Positions 49,379-59,308 of a DNA stretch of 64,000 nt are shown one piece after another. Source of the DNA: Rotaria sordida (Eukaryota; Rotifera; Eurotatoria; Philodinida; Philodinidae); contig CAJNOL010000969.1 of assembly GCA_905250125.1 (NCBI GenBank), forward strand, positions 22,285-86,284, written 5' to 3'. The notes under the pieces are model-generated. The model was not told where the DNA came from. It worked only from the letters and a program-made list of their open reading frames with translations, and did no database searches. Made by a program: the position numbers and the translations under genes. Numbering within the stretch: position 1 is the first letter of the stretch; each line of letters starts with the position of its first letter.

Positions 49379-50083
49379 TTAATAAAGAATTAATTCATCT
49401 GTGACTGGCGAAAGTATAACATAGTACTTGCCTTTTAGAGCTTTTCCCCAAATGGTGGCATCGCTCTCATCGCATTTATTTTGTTGACAAATCTTTTTTA
49501 ACAAACCAAAAAGAGTAACATCGTCTTGAGAATTCGTTGTTGATTGCTCTTGATTATCAGTAGAATTATGAGATCGATCATAATACGGTGTTACTCTAAT
49601 TTGTACTGTAGTTGTCGAAGTTGATTTCCATAGTTTCGGAAATTGGCCATCGTTCATCGCACATTCATATTCAAGTTCTAGAAGATCAAGAAGATATTTG
49701 AAGTTCCATGGTCCATACATATCATTCTTTCGAATGAAAAGATTTGGTCGATATGTTGTTCGTACAGTTTGATTACTCATGTCGATTGGGTCACGTGTAG
49801 ATTCAAGTGCATAAAGATGCAGAATTGAAATGCGTTGCCCATTTATTTGCATAAGATCATTCAGTTGTTTGAGTTCATCGACAAAAGCATGTAGTTCTGG
49901 ATAGTTGAATTTCACCTTGAGATTGACGATGAGACCATGAACATCGGATACTTCGACAGGTGATGTTGCAATCGACGATGAAATAGGATTGATCGATGAT
50001 GAAACGAGATTGATAGATGAAGCAATTGATGGAACGGTGGAGTAATCAAAGCGTGCAAAACTAAAAGTATTATTTTCACTCAT
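49379..50083 (-). CDS. Unrecognised 234-aa protein
   Basis: A single-exon frame with an ATG start at 50083. A splice-acceptor-like TTCTTATTCTAG ends 22 bases upstream, fitting a 5' UTR intron or a trans-splice site. Residues 1-45 are Ser/Ile-rich with repeated SSIN/SSI units. Residues 50-145 look globular (LHAFVDELKQL, ISILHLYALE, WNFKYLLDLLELEYECAM). A polar Ser/Thr/Asn/Gln stretch follows, then a short C-terminal domain (VTLFGLLKKICQ, YYVILSPVTDELIL). I recognise no family. A GC-AG splice (donor GCAAGT at 49431) into the AAA+ gene at about 49010 would be phase-compatible, so it could instead be the N-terminal part of that protein; I think a separate gene is somewhat more likely because a poly(A) signal follows its stop. 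Confidence 0.65.
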   Translation of the reverse strand: MSENNTFSFARFDYSTVPSIASSINLVSSSINPISSSIATSPVEVSDVHGLIVNLKVKFNYPELHAFVDELKQLNDLMQINGQRISILHLYALESTRDPIDMSNQTVRTTYRPNLFIRKNDMYGPWNFKYLLDLLELEYECAMNDGQFPKLWKSTSTTTVQIRVTPYYDRSHNSTDNQEQSTTNSQDDVTLFGLLKKICQQNKCDESDATIWGKALKGKYYVILSPVTDELILY

Positions 50084-50104
50084 TTCGAGAAGAAAAAGAT
50101 CAAT

Positions 50105-50116
50105 CTAGAATAAGAA
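50105..50116 (-). promoter_or_regulatory. Splice acceptor just upstream of the 234-aa gene; possible trans-splice site
   Basis: On the minus strand TTCTTATTCTAG ends 22 bases before the ATG and 36 bases after the AATAAA of the upstream gene. That leaves little room for a promoter. Bdelloid rotifers add a spliced leader to many mRNAs, so this may be an operon junction. Confidence 0.45.
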
Positions 50117-50140
50117 AACTATTTGAAAAGGAAAGATTAG

Positions 50141-50146
50141 TTTATT
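50141..50146 (-). terminator. Poly(A) signal AATAAA for the coiled-coil gene
   Basis: AATAAA on the minus strand about 85 bases after the stop of the coiled-coil gene and about 58 bases before the next gene's ATG. Confidence 0.6.
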
Positions 50147-50230
50147 TTTTTCTAGGATAATAATAAAATGGATGCTAAAACATGGTTATAGTAAACGATA
50201 GCAAGAAATATCAATAGTTTTTTTTCAGTA

Positions 50231-53179
50231 TTAAGGTAATGCTTGTTTCTTCTTTAAATCGATCGGCGTCACTATAGGACGCACATTTACGTTGCGTACT
50301 TTTGGAGTGATACCATTCGCTTGTAGATCGTTGGTGATGATTTCATTGGCTTTGAGTTGCAGTCTTGTTTGTTCATCGGTATGATATTGTTTGAGTTCAG
50401 TAATAGTCTGTTCGAGTTTTTCCAAACGTTCATAATTAGCAGCACGAAGATCTTCGTTTTGAGTGAATTTCTCTTGTTGACGATGAAATTGATTAGTTGT
50501 TTCTCGAAAGATGCGTTCTTGCTGTTCGATTTTCTCAATTTTTTGTCGAACTTGAGCATCAACATCGTTTAATGTATTTTTTGATGTTGTAATCGTTTGT
50601 CGACTACGTTCCTGTTGCTGTTTGATAGATCGAAGCTGTTCAATGACTTGATTAGCAGTATTTTGATTGGCAGTCAGTTGTTCAGTCTTCGATTGAAGTT
50701 TCGTTTCCATAGTTTTGATCTCACCATGAAGTTGTTGATCGCGAATCTTGAGTATGTCAAGTTTTTGACGAACGTTTTGTGCTTTAAGATCTTGCTTTTG
50801 TACTTGTTCACGGGCCTGACGTTGAGCGAGTTCATAGCGACTCAATTCTTGACGCTTAGCTTTTTGTTGTTGATCGAAATTCTTCTTTTCATTTTGTAAA
50901 TCTTTAATTTGATCGGTAATCTGAATGAGTTTTGTTGTCGTTGCCTTTAATTCATTTTCCACTTCACCTAATTGTGTACGTTTTGCAGCTAAATCATTTC
51001 GTAATTGCTGTTCGGTATGTTTCTCCATCTCGAGTAACTTCTGTTGATTATTTATCTCACGTACCTTGGCTTTCTCCATATTGGTTTTGTCGCAGAGAGT
51101 TCGTTTCATCTGATCGACTCGACCTTTGATACGTTGAACTTCAATGACTTGTGTTTGATGATTATTAGTAGCGTTAGTCAAAGCTGTCTGATTGTCTTTT
51201 ATTAATAATCGATGCTCTTGAATGGTACGTTCATGTCTCTCGATGGTAGTCTGCAATGTTTCAATATTAGAATCTAATTCTTGTTTTTGTTGTTCATGAG
51301 TGTTGAGCTCATGCTGAGACTTATGTAAATCGTTTGTAGTGGTATTAAGTTGAACTTGAGCACGTTGTAATTTGCTTGACGCTGTTTTCAGATTGGTTTC
51401 GGTCGATGTTCGTTGTCGATTAACTTCACGCAATGTATGACTCACCTGTTGGAGATGTTGTTTTCTTGTGGCGACTTCGGATGATCTTTGTTGAACGACG
51501 CTTTCTTGCTGTGATCGTTCGTTAACTCGTTCACGATATTGAGCGGCGCATTGACTGGCCTTCTGCTTCGCTGCAACATGTTTTTCACGTGCTTGATTAC
51601 AGGCATTGCGCTTTTGTTCAACTTTATCACGAGCTTGTTGCACAGCACTTTCAGCCTCTTTCGTATCAGCAGTCCGACCACCAATAAGTTTAACACATAT
51701 TCTAGTCCACCATAAGAACGATGTAACAATGGTGACTATCTTTGCCTGTCTCAGTCGACTTTCAGCAGCGCGCAATTGTTCCTCAGCTATACGTTGTTCA
51801 TTTTCTGCATTTTTCAACTGTGACAGAGCTTGTTGTTCTTCGCTGACCGCGCGATTGTGTTGCATTTGTTCTTCTCTTTCTTGCTGTTTTAATCGATTAA
51901 GTAATTGCTCAGCCTCTCGAAGTTCAGCTTCTGCCGTTTGTTTTTCTTGTTGTGCTTCTTCTTTTTGTTCTCGCAAATCATTACATCTTTCGGTTAATTC
52001 TCCCAGACGTGATTCTAGAGTGTCATGTTCTTCTTGAAGACGTTGAACTTCTTCCGTTTGAGTTTGGAGTGATTGTTCAAGTTGAGCAACTTTCATTTGT
52101 GCTCGTGCTAATAAATCTTCAGTAGCACGTAACTTTTGCTGAAGAGCATTAAGTTGTTTACTATAATCGGCACGTTGATCATCTAATGCAGTAAACTTTT
52201 TCTCTAGTTCACGCTTCTCATCTTCCAATCGTTTGCGTTCAATCTCGAATTCTTTTAATCGTTCTTCTGCTTGATTCAATTCATCATTGACTGTTTCAAG
52301 TTCTTCACTAAGCTTTTGAATCTCTTCGCGCAGTTCGTTTATTTCTTTGCCCAATTGCCGAATCTTCTCCTGAATACGATCGACTTGTGATTGTTGACGA
52401 GCAAGACCAGCTTCTTTCTCTTGAATTATTTGTTCCAGTTCAGTAATCATGATTAATAATTGTTCATGTTGTTTTTTTAGATCTTTCTGTTGCGCAGAAA
52501 GATTTCGTTGTTCTTCAGCTAATCGTTCCAATTCAGCGGCGATATTTCTCAACTGCTCTTCAATATGATGCATTTCGGCTTTTAATTCTTCGATACGCAG
52601 TTCGATTTGTTGTCTTTGTTCATTTTCTTGAGCGAGTTTCTGTTCTTGTTCTTGAAGTTCGTGAGAAACCCGTTCGATCTGTTCTTGAAGTCCTTTCATT
52701 GAAAGCTGAAGGTGGTGCTGGGTATTGCTATTCTCGTTCGATTTTTCTTTCATAATATTGAGTTGATTACGCAATTGCTTTTCTTCCATTTCTAAAGTGC
52801 TTTTCGTAGTCGTATGATGACGTAGTTCACGTTCACTGTTCTCAATTTGTATTTGAGATGTATCCAGATTTTCTCTTTCTTCTGCAATGACTTCGGCCAA
52901 CTTGTAGTGTTTAGCACAAAGTTCGGTCTTTTCCTTTTCTTCTCGTGTTATTTGTTTTACTTGTTCGTCCAGTTCACCAAGTAATTTGTTGATTTCATTA
53001 TTCAGTGTGTCACTAGCTTGGGCACCATCATTCTTTTCTTGAAAGAATTCTTTCTTCTTCTCTTTCAGTTTGTCATGCTCACGAGCACAGTGATCAGTGA
53101 CTGCTTGTTTGTCTGCTTCAACTTTAGCATAATCTGGTGAACGTTTTTTGAAAAAATCGTCTTCATCGAAGTCTTCCAT
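50231..53179 (-). CDS. Long coiled-coil protein, ~982 aa
   Basis: A single frame from ATG 53179 (MEDFDEDDFFKKRSPDYAKV) to the stop at 50231. An acceptor-like GTTAGTTTCAG lies about 50 bases upstream, so the frame's extension beyond it is probably intron or UTR. Nearly the whole protein is heptad-repeat, Glu/Gln/Lys/Arg-rich coiled coil (for example LEELTE-like and EELRAAESRLR blocks), similar in style to SMC, myosin-tail or golgin coils, but there are no ATPase heads or other domains at the ends. At about residues 473-500 the coil is interrupted by a hydrophobic stretch (KIVTIVTSFLWWTRICVKLI) followed by GGR. The C-terminal ~30 residues are less helical and end in KKKQALP. Structural or scaffold role inferred. 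Coiled-coil composition prevents a confident family assignment. Confidence 0.85.
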   Translation of the reverse strand: MEDFDEDDFFKKRSPDYAKVEADKQAVTDHCAREHDKLKEKKKEFFQEKNDGAQASDTLNNEINKLLGELDEQVKQITREEKEKTELCAKHYKLAEVIAEERENLDTSQIQIENSERELRHHTTTKSTLEMEEKQLRNQLNIMKEKSNENSNTQHHLQLSMKGLQEQIERVSHELQEQEQKLAQENEQRQQIELRIEELKAEMHHIEEQLRNIAAELERLAEEQRNLSAQQKDLKKQHEQLLIMITELEQIIQEKEAGLARQQSQVDRIQEKIRQLGKEINELREEIQKLSEELETVNDELNQAEERLKEFEIERKRLEDEKRELEKKFTALDDQRADYSKQLNALQQKLRATEDLLARAQMKVAQLEQSLQTQTEEVQRLQEEHDTLESRLGELTERCNDLREQKEEAQQEKQTAEAELREAEQLLNRLKQQEREEQMQHNRAVSEEQQALSQLKNAENEQRIAEEQLRAAESRLRQAKIVTIVTSFLWWTRICVKLIGGRTADTKEAESAVQQARDKVEQKRNACNQAREKHVAAKQKASQCAAQYRERVNERSQQESVVQQRSSEVATRKQHLQQVSHTLREVNRQRTSTETNLKTASSKLQRAQVQLNTTTNDLHKSQHELNTHEQQKQELDSNIETLQTTIERHERTIQEHRLLIKDNQTALTNATNNHQTQVIEVQRIKGRVDQMKRTLCDKTNMEKAKVREINNQQKLLEMEKHTEQQLRNDLAAKRTQLGEVENELKATTTKLIQITDQIKDLQNEKKNFDQQQKAKRQELSRYELAQRQAREQVQKQDLKAQNVRQKLDILKIRDQQLHGEIKTMETKLQSKTEQLTANQNTANQVIEQLRSIKQQQERSRQTITTSKNTLNDVDAQVRQKIEKIEQQERIFRETTNQFHRQQEKFTQNEDLRAANYERLEKLEQTITELKQYHTDEQTRLQLKANEIITNDLQANGITPKVRNVNVRPIVTPIDLKKKQALP

Positions 53180-53664
53180 GTTATTAAATAATCGTTCTAT
53201 GTAATGATCACGTTTCGACAATTCAAATCTGAAACTAACAAATATGATGCACAAAATAGTGGGTTCGTTATGAACCAAGTTTCTTATTAAGAAGATTCTT
53301 CTTCAATATTCTTGAAGATAAATAATTATTTTCATCTGACGCTGACACAATTCGCAAGACAGAAAAAAAAAACAGCTTTTTAAAAATTTTCCACTAAGAC
53401 ACAACTCCAGGCTTAACTCAAACTATTCACATATACAAAAATGCGCATGGTTGTATACTCGTTTTACTGCATAGTCAACTTTTCATTCATGCTTACAATA
53501 GTTGGTTACTCTCAAAAACGTACGTTTTATTAAGAATAAATAATAGGATAGGCCATAATGCACAGGTATTTTTGTAAGTTACACCGCCTCTTGTTTATAA
53601 ACGAAAAATACTACTTCCAATTTTTCTAGTTGTGAACAATATAAAGTCAATATGTTGGCAACAC

Positions 53665-54661
53665 ATAACATACGATGCAAAAGTAATGGTACAAAATGTT
53701 AACTCCTAATTCACTTCGATAGAAAGATACTGAAAGAAAATTTTTTTTTACCTAAAGATAGAGCTTTTTCTCCTCTTTCGAATCGTGTATAACTTATTTT
53801 TATAACACATATGTAAACGAAACACCATAATAAAAGAGAGAGACACCCTCAAAACAAATCCGCACTTTTTGTATAATTTAGAAAAACGTCACAAAATGTT
53901 GAGTCCTTTATCTCTTGGATAAGTCTTTAATAAACACGTTTTGAAAAGAAAATTTTATTATCAGGTGATAGAAAATTTTCTCCTCTTTCGAACAGCGTAT
54001 GATTTATATTTGTCACACATTCGTAAATAAAAATTAGACGAAGAAGAAAGGGAAAGACTCCTGCAAAAATTTGCAATTCTTATATTAATTAGGCAAAAAA
54101 CATCTTGTCAGAAAGAAATTAATTTGATTTTCGTGTGCTCATAAAAAAGTCCTCGTGAAACAGTGGTTACTTTGACTTTTATGAACTCGCTAAAAACAGT
54201 TTGTGAAACGACGACTAATAATGTTTAACTGTCATCTACTGATGTTTTTGACTAATTCGTATAAAAATTGCAAACTTATTCGAGGAGCTTTTCTCTTTCT
54301 TCTTCGTCTAATTTTTATTTACGAATGTGTGACAAATATAAATCATGCACTGTTCGAAAGAGGAGAACATTTCCTATCATCTGATAACAAAATTTTCTTT
54401 TTACAACGTATTTATGGAAGAGATTTGAAAGTCGACATTTTGTATCGTTCTTTTATTTAAAAAAAGTGCGGATTTGTTTTGAGAGTCTCTTTTTTATTAT
54501 GGCGTTTCATTTACACACGTGTTATAAAAATAAGTTAAGTACGGTTCGAAAGAGGAGAAAAAGCTCTATCTTTTGGTAAAAAAAATTTTCTTTCAGTATC
54601 TTTCTATCAAAGTGAAATAGGGGTCAACATTTTGTACCATTACTTTTGCATCGTATGTTAT
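53665..54661. mobile_element. ~1-kb palindromic foldback element with two repeat units per arm
   Basis: The outer ends are ATAACATACGATGCAAAAGT and its reverse complement at 54661. The arms (about 53665-54080 and 54265-54661) are complementary almost throughout, e.g. TTCTCCTCTTTCGAA against TTCGAAAGAGGAGAA, occurring twice per arm. Each arm thus holds two diverged ~220-bp units in tandem. The spacer of about 180 bp is AT-rich and non-coding. An 85-codon plus-strand frame inside the right arm is presumably chance. Confidence 0.85.
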
Positions 54662-54851
54662 TCCTCCATTTCGAATTGCTAGTACCTTAGTTTTCTATGG
54701 CAAAAAAAGCATAAAATGTCTGAAAATTTCCTACGTTCGATATTAAAAGGTTTTGATAACTTCCACTATTTGATACAGATAGATCCAGTTTTCGATGCGC
54801 TTTAGTTTCGTATAAAGATTTTGTGAGTATCATTTATAGTTTAAGTTGTAG

Positions 54852-54883
54852 AGGGGGGCGTAATGGTTTTGTGACACACTGTA
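54852..54883. repeat. Possible mariner/Tc1-type terminus
   Basis: The reverse complement reads TACAGTGTGTCACAAAACC, which resembles the ends of Tc1/mariner elements (TACAGTGTG..., TA target). No partner end or transposase was found nearby, so it would be a solo end. Confidence 0.35.
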
Positions 54884-55794
54884 TACATAGTCAGCCTACG
54901 TTGAGACGACTGACTCGAGATAACAAGCTGTTGGTGATTTGTCTCGGATCATTCTACGTCTGATGATACCTAGACTTGAATGCCATGCTTTCGGGAGACG
55001 TTTCGAACAATGTAGTCACTCAACCACAGCACATTGCTGCAAAAACTATGTCATTATGAGACACAGGACGGTTGATGTGTATTTTGTGAACGATATAAAT
55101 TGAACATTCGTGCAATCTGTCTTAAATAACAGTATCAAAGAGGAAAAAAACAAATAGTTTTAGATGGCAAAGCATCCCTCAACAAAAAAATTCTGCAGAT
55201 CTTAAAACATGTTTTTATTTAACAATGAGAGATGACTATTGAAATTCGATAATTATGCTTGATCTACTCTTTATAATGGCATTCAAACTAGTAAAAATTT
55301 TTTGTTGTCTGATAAAAATTTGATTTACTATTTGTCTACTGTATTTACCTCAATTACAAAATTGTTCTATTGGCCTAGATAAAATTTTTCAAATTAATGT
55401 AAATGGGTGCTGTCTTACATATCTTAACTCGATGAATAACTCTTCTGTTTTCGAAAGCAAGTTACTAAACAAAACGTTTGAATTCTCTTTATGATTTGTG
55501 AGAACACCAATAAAGAAAAAGAAAAACAGATGAATCATACCTTGATGTTCGAAGAACCTGTGTACAAGAATAAATAAAAAAAAAAAGCAACATGACTTTG
55601 AATAAGTTATACGCTGACAAAACTTATTTTGATAAGCAGTACGTTTTTCTTTCTCTAGTTTACATTGAATCTTTTTCCCCTTTATGCTAAACAAATTTAT
55701 CTAACAGGTTATACCTAGACTATCTATAACATGGGAGTTCCAAGTTATCCTTTACAAAAACAATTAAGAAAAATTACGTTTCAAGACCTTAACA
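54884..55794. other. Intergenic; nothing recognised
   Basis: AT-rich, with a 101-codon minus-strand frame (55389-55694) made mostly of Phe/Lys-rich low-complexity residues that I regard as chance. Confidence 0.5.
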
Positions 55795-56262
55795 CAAGCA
55801 GACAAACATTTGGAAAAACACGTTTAAACGCACAAAAATTTGTCTAAAATCGGCAAAAAGTGGACGTTTTTGGCTCACATTCGCAGTTCCCGACTGTTAG
55901 CCAAAAACGCTCATTTCATGCCCTTTTTGTGCGTTTAGACGCGTTTTCGGACAAAAAATGCGTATACACGCATAGAAAGAAGAGAAAAAGTGATAGTGTT
56001 TCTCATACTCGTGAATCATGACTATAATCATGATTATTCATGTCGAGTATGGAGAAAAACGACCATTTTTTCTCTTCTTCCTATATGTGTACACACGTTT
56101 TTTTGTCTGAAAACGTGTTTAAACGCACAAAAAAGGCAAAAACTGGGCATTTTTGGCTTACTGTCGGAAACCGCGAGTGTGAGCCAAAAACGTCCACTTT
56201 TTGCCGATTTTAGGCAAATTTTTGCACGTTTAAACGCGTTTTTTCAAAAGTTTGTCTGCTTG
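55795..56262. mobile_element. 468-bp nearly full-length palindrome (foldback element)
   Basis: The ends are CAAGCAGACAAAC and its complement GTTTGTCTGCTTG. The halves pair along nearly their whole length: ACACGTTTAAACGCACAAAA, AAAGTGGACGTTTTTGGCTC and AGCCAAAAACG all recur inverted, and the centre lies at about 56028 in ATAATCATGATTAT. A short sub-repeat (GTTTAAACGC / GCGTTTAGACGC) occurs several times within each half. No coding capacity. Confidence 0.88.
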
Positions 56263-59245
56263 GGAAGTGTTTCCTTCAAAAGTAACTACTTTTTTCAAGT
56301 GCTTGAATGTCGTTGCTGCTTGTTTGAAGATAAACAGAACAGAATAACTTACTATGTATTCTGAGTCATATTGGTACAGGTTAGTAGTCGTTGGTAAAAA
56401 CATAAAAGAGAGTGGCTTTTTGTTTTTATTTCAGTGCTCTTGCAGAGCAAAACAATTTATCGCATATAGAAAATTGAAATAAAACATCCATAAATAAAAA
56501 CAACTATAATCAAGAGTCTCAGAATAACCAATCAAATGAGTAATATTGCCAAATGAACAACACAATAGATACATATGTCATTTGTTCGTTGCATTTCTAA
56601 CTTACGAACAGACATACAAATTCCATGCGATCGAGTGGTATTTTGCTGTATCTATATGAAGAACAAGAACGAAGGAAAGTAAAACATTACAAAATCATGC
56701 CAATATAGAACGAATACGAAATGTAAGATGTGTCGATGGCAATAAGAAATTCTGCATTCAGAGAGAAGCTTGTTCTATGTTTCGCATGCTTGATTTTTTC
56801 ATCGTGACTCGGTATGTTGATCGAATAGAATCAGAGAGAAAATTGAGTTGTTGCAGGCAATTATGATAGGCATTACGCTTTATTTTACATACTTACGTGA
56901 AAATATATTTATTATTACTCCAAATTTTCTTACACGTATGCATAGGAAGCATACTGATGTCTTTGTCTTGAATTATAATGACAATAAACCTTTAAATACC
57001 CAAATTTATCCATCTTGAATCGTAATCGGTTAATGATGAAGTAGATAAATAACCTAATAAACGAAGGTGACTGAAGTCAAAATCTACGAAAATAAAACAT
57101 ATTGTCAAAAATATGTCTTCGACTGCTGGACACTCAATGATGTTGTTGATATATGCAAATAAAAGAATAAGAATTAAAATGTGCATGAATACCCGTCAGG
57201 AGCCATGAAAACAACAGACGTTTAAAATATGCTTAAGTACATGTTTTACCGAAAAACTTCTTTGTCAACGAATGTTTCAGTTTTTTCCTAGTACAATGTA
57301 AATAAAAAAATTTTTAAAAAAAGTCATCATTTCGTGTTTTCTTCCCAATATGATTCCTCACAATACTTCTTTATTTTGCTTCGCTTATTAGAAGACATAG
57401 TAAAATTTGAAGAGTTATATTATAACATTTTCGGTGAATACTACATACCACTTAAGAGTTTATTATTCAGCAATTATTGAACACGATTTAATCATTACCT
57501 TATCAGTAAGTATATGTTTAACTATTCTGTAGTACCTTTACATAATAATATATATTCAAATCTACTATTTCTTTCCATCCAATCATATATTAGAATAAAA
57601 AAAAAACATCCTTCGTACAAACGAAAAACGATGCACATACCCTCTTTCTTCGTTCTGTCATAAGCTATAAAGTACCAACTTTTTTTTTCTGACGGATACA
57701 GTAGGAGAGAATCAAGAAGAACTGTTAAAAAAAAGAAAAAAGAAATAACAATAATGATGTGAAATAAAAGAAAATGGTAAATGCAATACAAAAAATATAG
57801 GAACAAATAAAACAGAACACTATGTACTCATACACAAATAAGAGAGCATAAACAACTATCTAGAAATGTATCATAGTCAATGATCATAAAACCTTCCCAT
57901 GAAAGTAAACAGTGAACATTGTAATGGACCGCAATTAATAAAGAAGGCAAAAAAAATCAATGCATGGAATAAAAGAATCACCAGAGAATGTATTATTCAG
58001 AACCAAAGCTTGAAACAGCAGCAGTAAATGAAGAATGATAACTGGATTTCATTAGAAGACGAGCAACAATACAAAAAATATTAATAACATAAGAATTTAC
58101 GAAACAACGATCAAAATACGATAATAAGAGTAAAAAGAATAAAGTAATCATCCAATAGATGGTGATATAATTCAGCAGTCGACTGAAGACAACCGGTTAC
58201 ATAATTGACAACATCGAGATATATATTAGGAGAGATGACGGAACGACCTTTCTATTGAAGTGAAATCTAAGAGTAGTATATGATAAAATCAATATAAAGA
58301 AAGGGATAAAAATAAAACAAGAATTCATCATTGTGTAAACAAAATTTGTACTGCAGATAGTGATATAAGACGCAAATAGCACAGTTCCCACAGAAAGAAA
58401 GATGAAGGCTAAATTGAACCATAAATGTAATACAGAAAAAAAAACAAGTATATGACAAATGGAGAATTGCATGCATGTTAAATACAGATAAGACAAAGAA
58501 ATGCTAAAAAACGAAATATATACCTAAGAAAAAGAGCTATATTCCGATACAAAGATTTAACCGGATGTGACGATGAAGAATAAGAAAAGCTTGCTAGCGC
58601 AGCCCTATGGGACTGAGATGTAGAACTCATATATGCTTTTTGACCTCATTTAACTAATATCCAATACGTAAAGTGAAAAATGTCCTGTAGACTACAGTGT
58701 TTCGCAGAACAACCAATTACTAGAGCAAGAACCTCTTTAAATTCTGCACTTTGAAACAAAGAGTTTTTCATTATTATTCAACATCATAATATGATGAATT
58801 TTACAAAAAAAGACTTAAGAAATGTGAGACCTATTTTCTTCGGTTGCTAAAGTCTATAATGAGAGGTCGTCTGTAATGGGAGGAAGCCGGAAAGCTTTGA
58901 CTTAAAACTTACACTCACTGTTATTTTTTTTCGAAAATATGAGTTCCAGAAAATAGATATGGATATGAGAGATATGCGAATTGTCGTAATCTGTATGTGA
59001 TCATTCAGGAAAATAGGATGAGAAAAATAAATGAGATAACTAGAAAAAGCAATTCAATAGTAGTGTATGTGAATTTTAAGAAAATGATGTAGTGAACTGA
59101 TATGATTCCAATAAGAGCTTGTCCGTTAAGATTTTTTGGAAAAAAAGTAACTCTACGGTTCAACAGTTCAATTCATAGTACAAAGTCTAAGACAAACAGT
59201 ATCAAACCTAGCGCTGTCATCGCCAACACAGCAACATGAACTACG
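56263..59245. other. Intergenic; no gene recognised
   Basis: About 3 kb of AT-rich DNA with A-rich runs. The minus-strand frames at 57522-57806 and 58197-58496 are Phe/Ile/Tyr-rich translations of A-rich sequence with no domain or splice context. Confidence 0.5.
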
Positions 59246-59308
59246 AGGGTGTGGGTGTGGTTGTGGGTCATCTCTCAATCCCCACTCTCATATCCATCCA
59301 CACTCTAA
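59246..59308. repeat. Telomere-like G-rich/C-rich hairpin
   Basis: GAGGGTGTGGGTGTGGTTGT plus GGG is followed by about 14 bases and then CCCCACTCTCATATCCATCC and ACACTCT, imperfectly complementary. It contains the best match in the window to (TGTGGG)n. Confidence 0.7.

Noticed and set aside
50231..53278. Start of the coiled-coil protein at 53278
   Set aside because: That start lies upstream of a TTTCAG acceptor, and its residues up to the ATG at 53179 look non-coding.
55990..56364. 124-codon frame across the palindrome
   Set aside because: It lies mostly within the 468-bp inverted repeat and its residues follow from the repeat sequence.
57522..58496. Minus-strand frames resembling membrane proteins
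   Set aside because: Hydrophobicity comes from poly-A/T-rich DNA; no start context, splice sites or conserved motifs.
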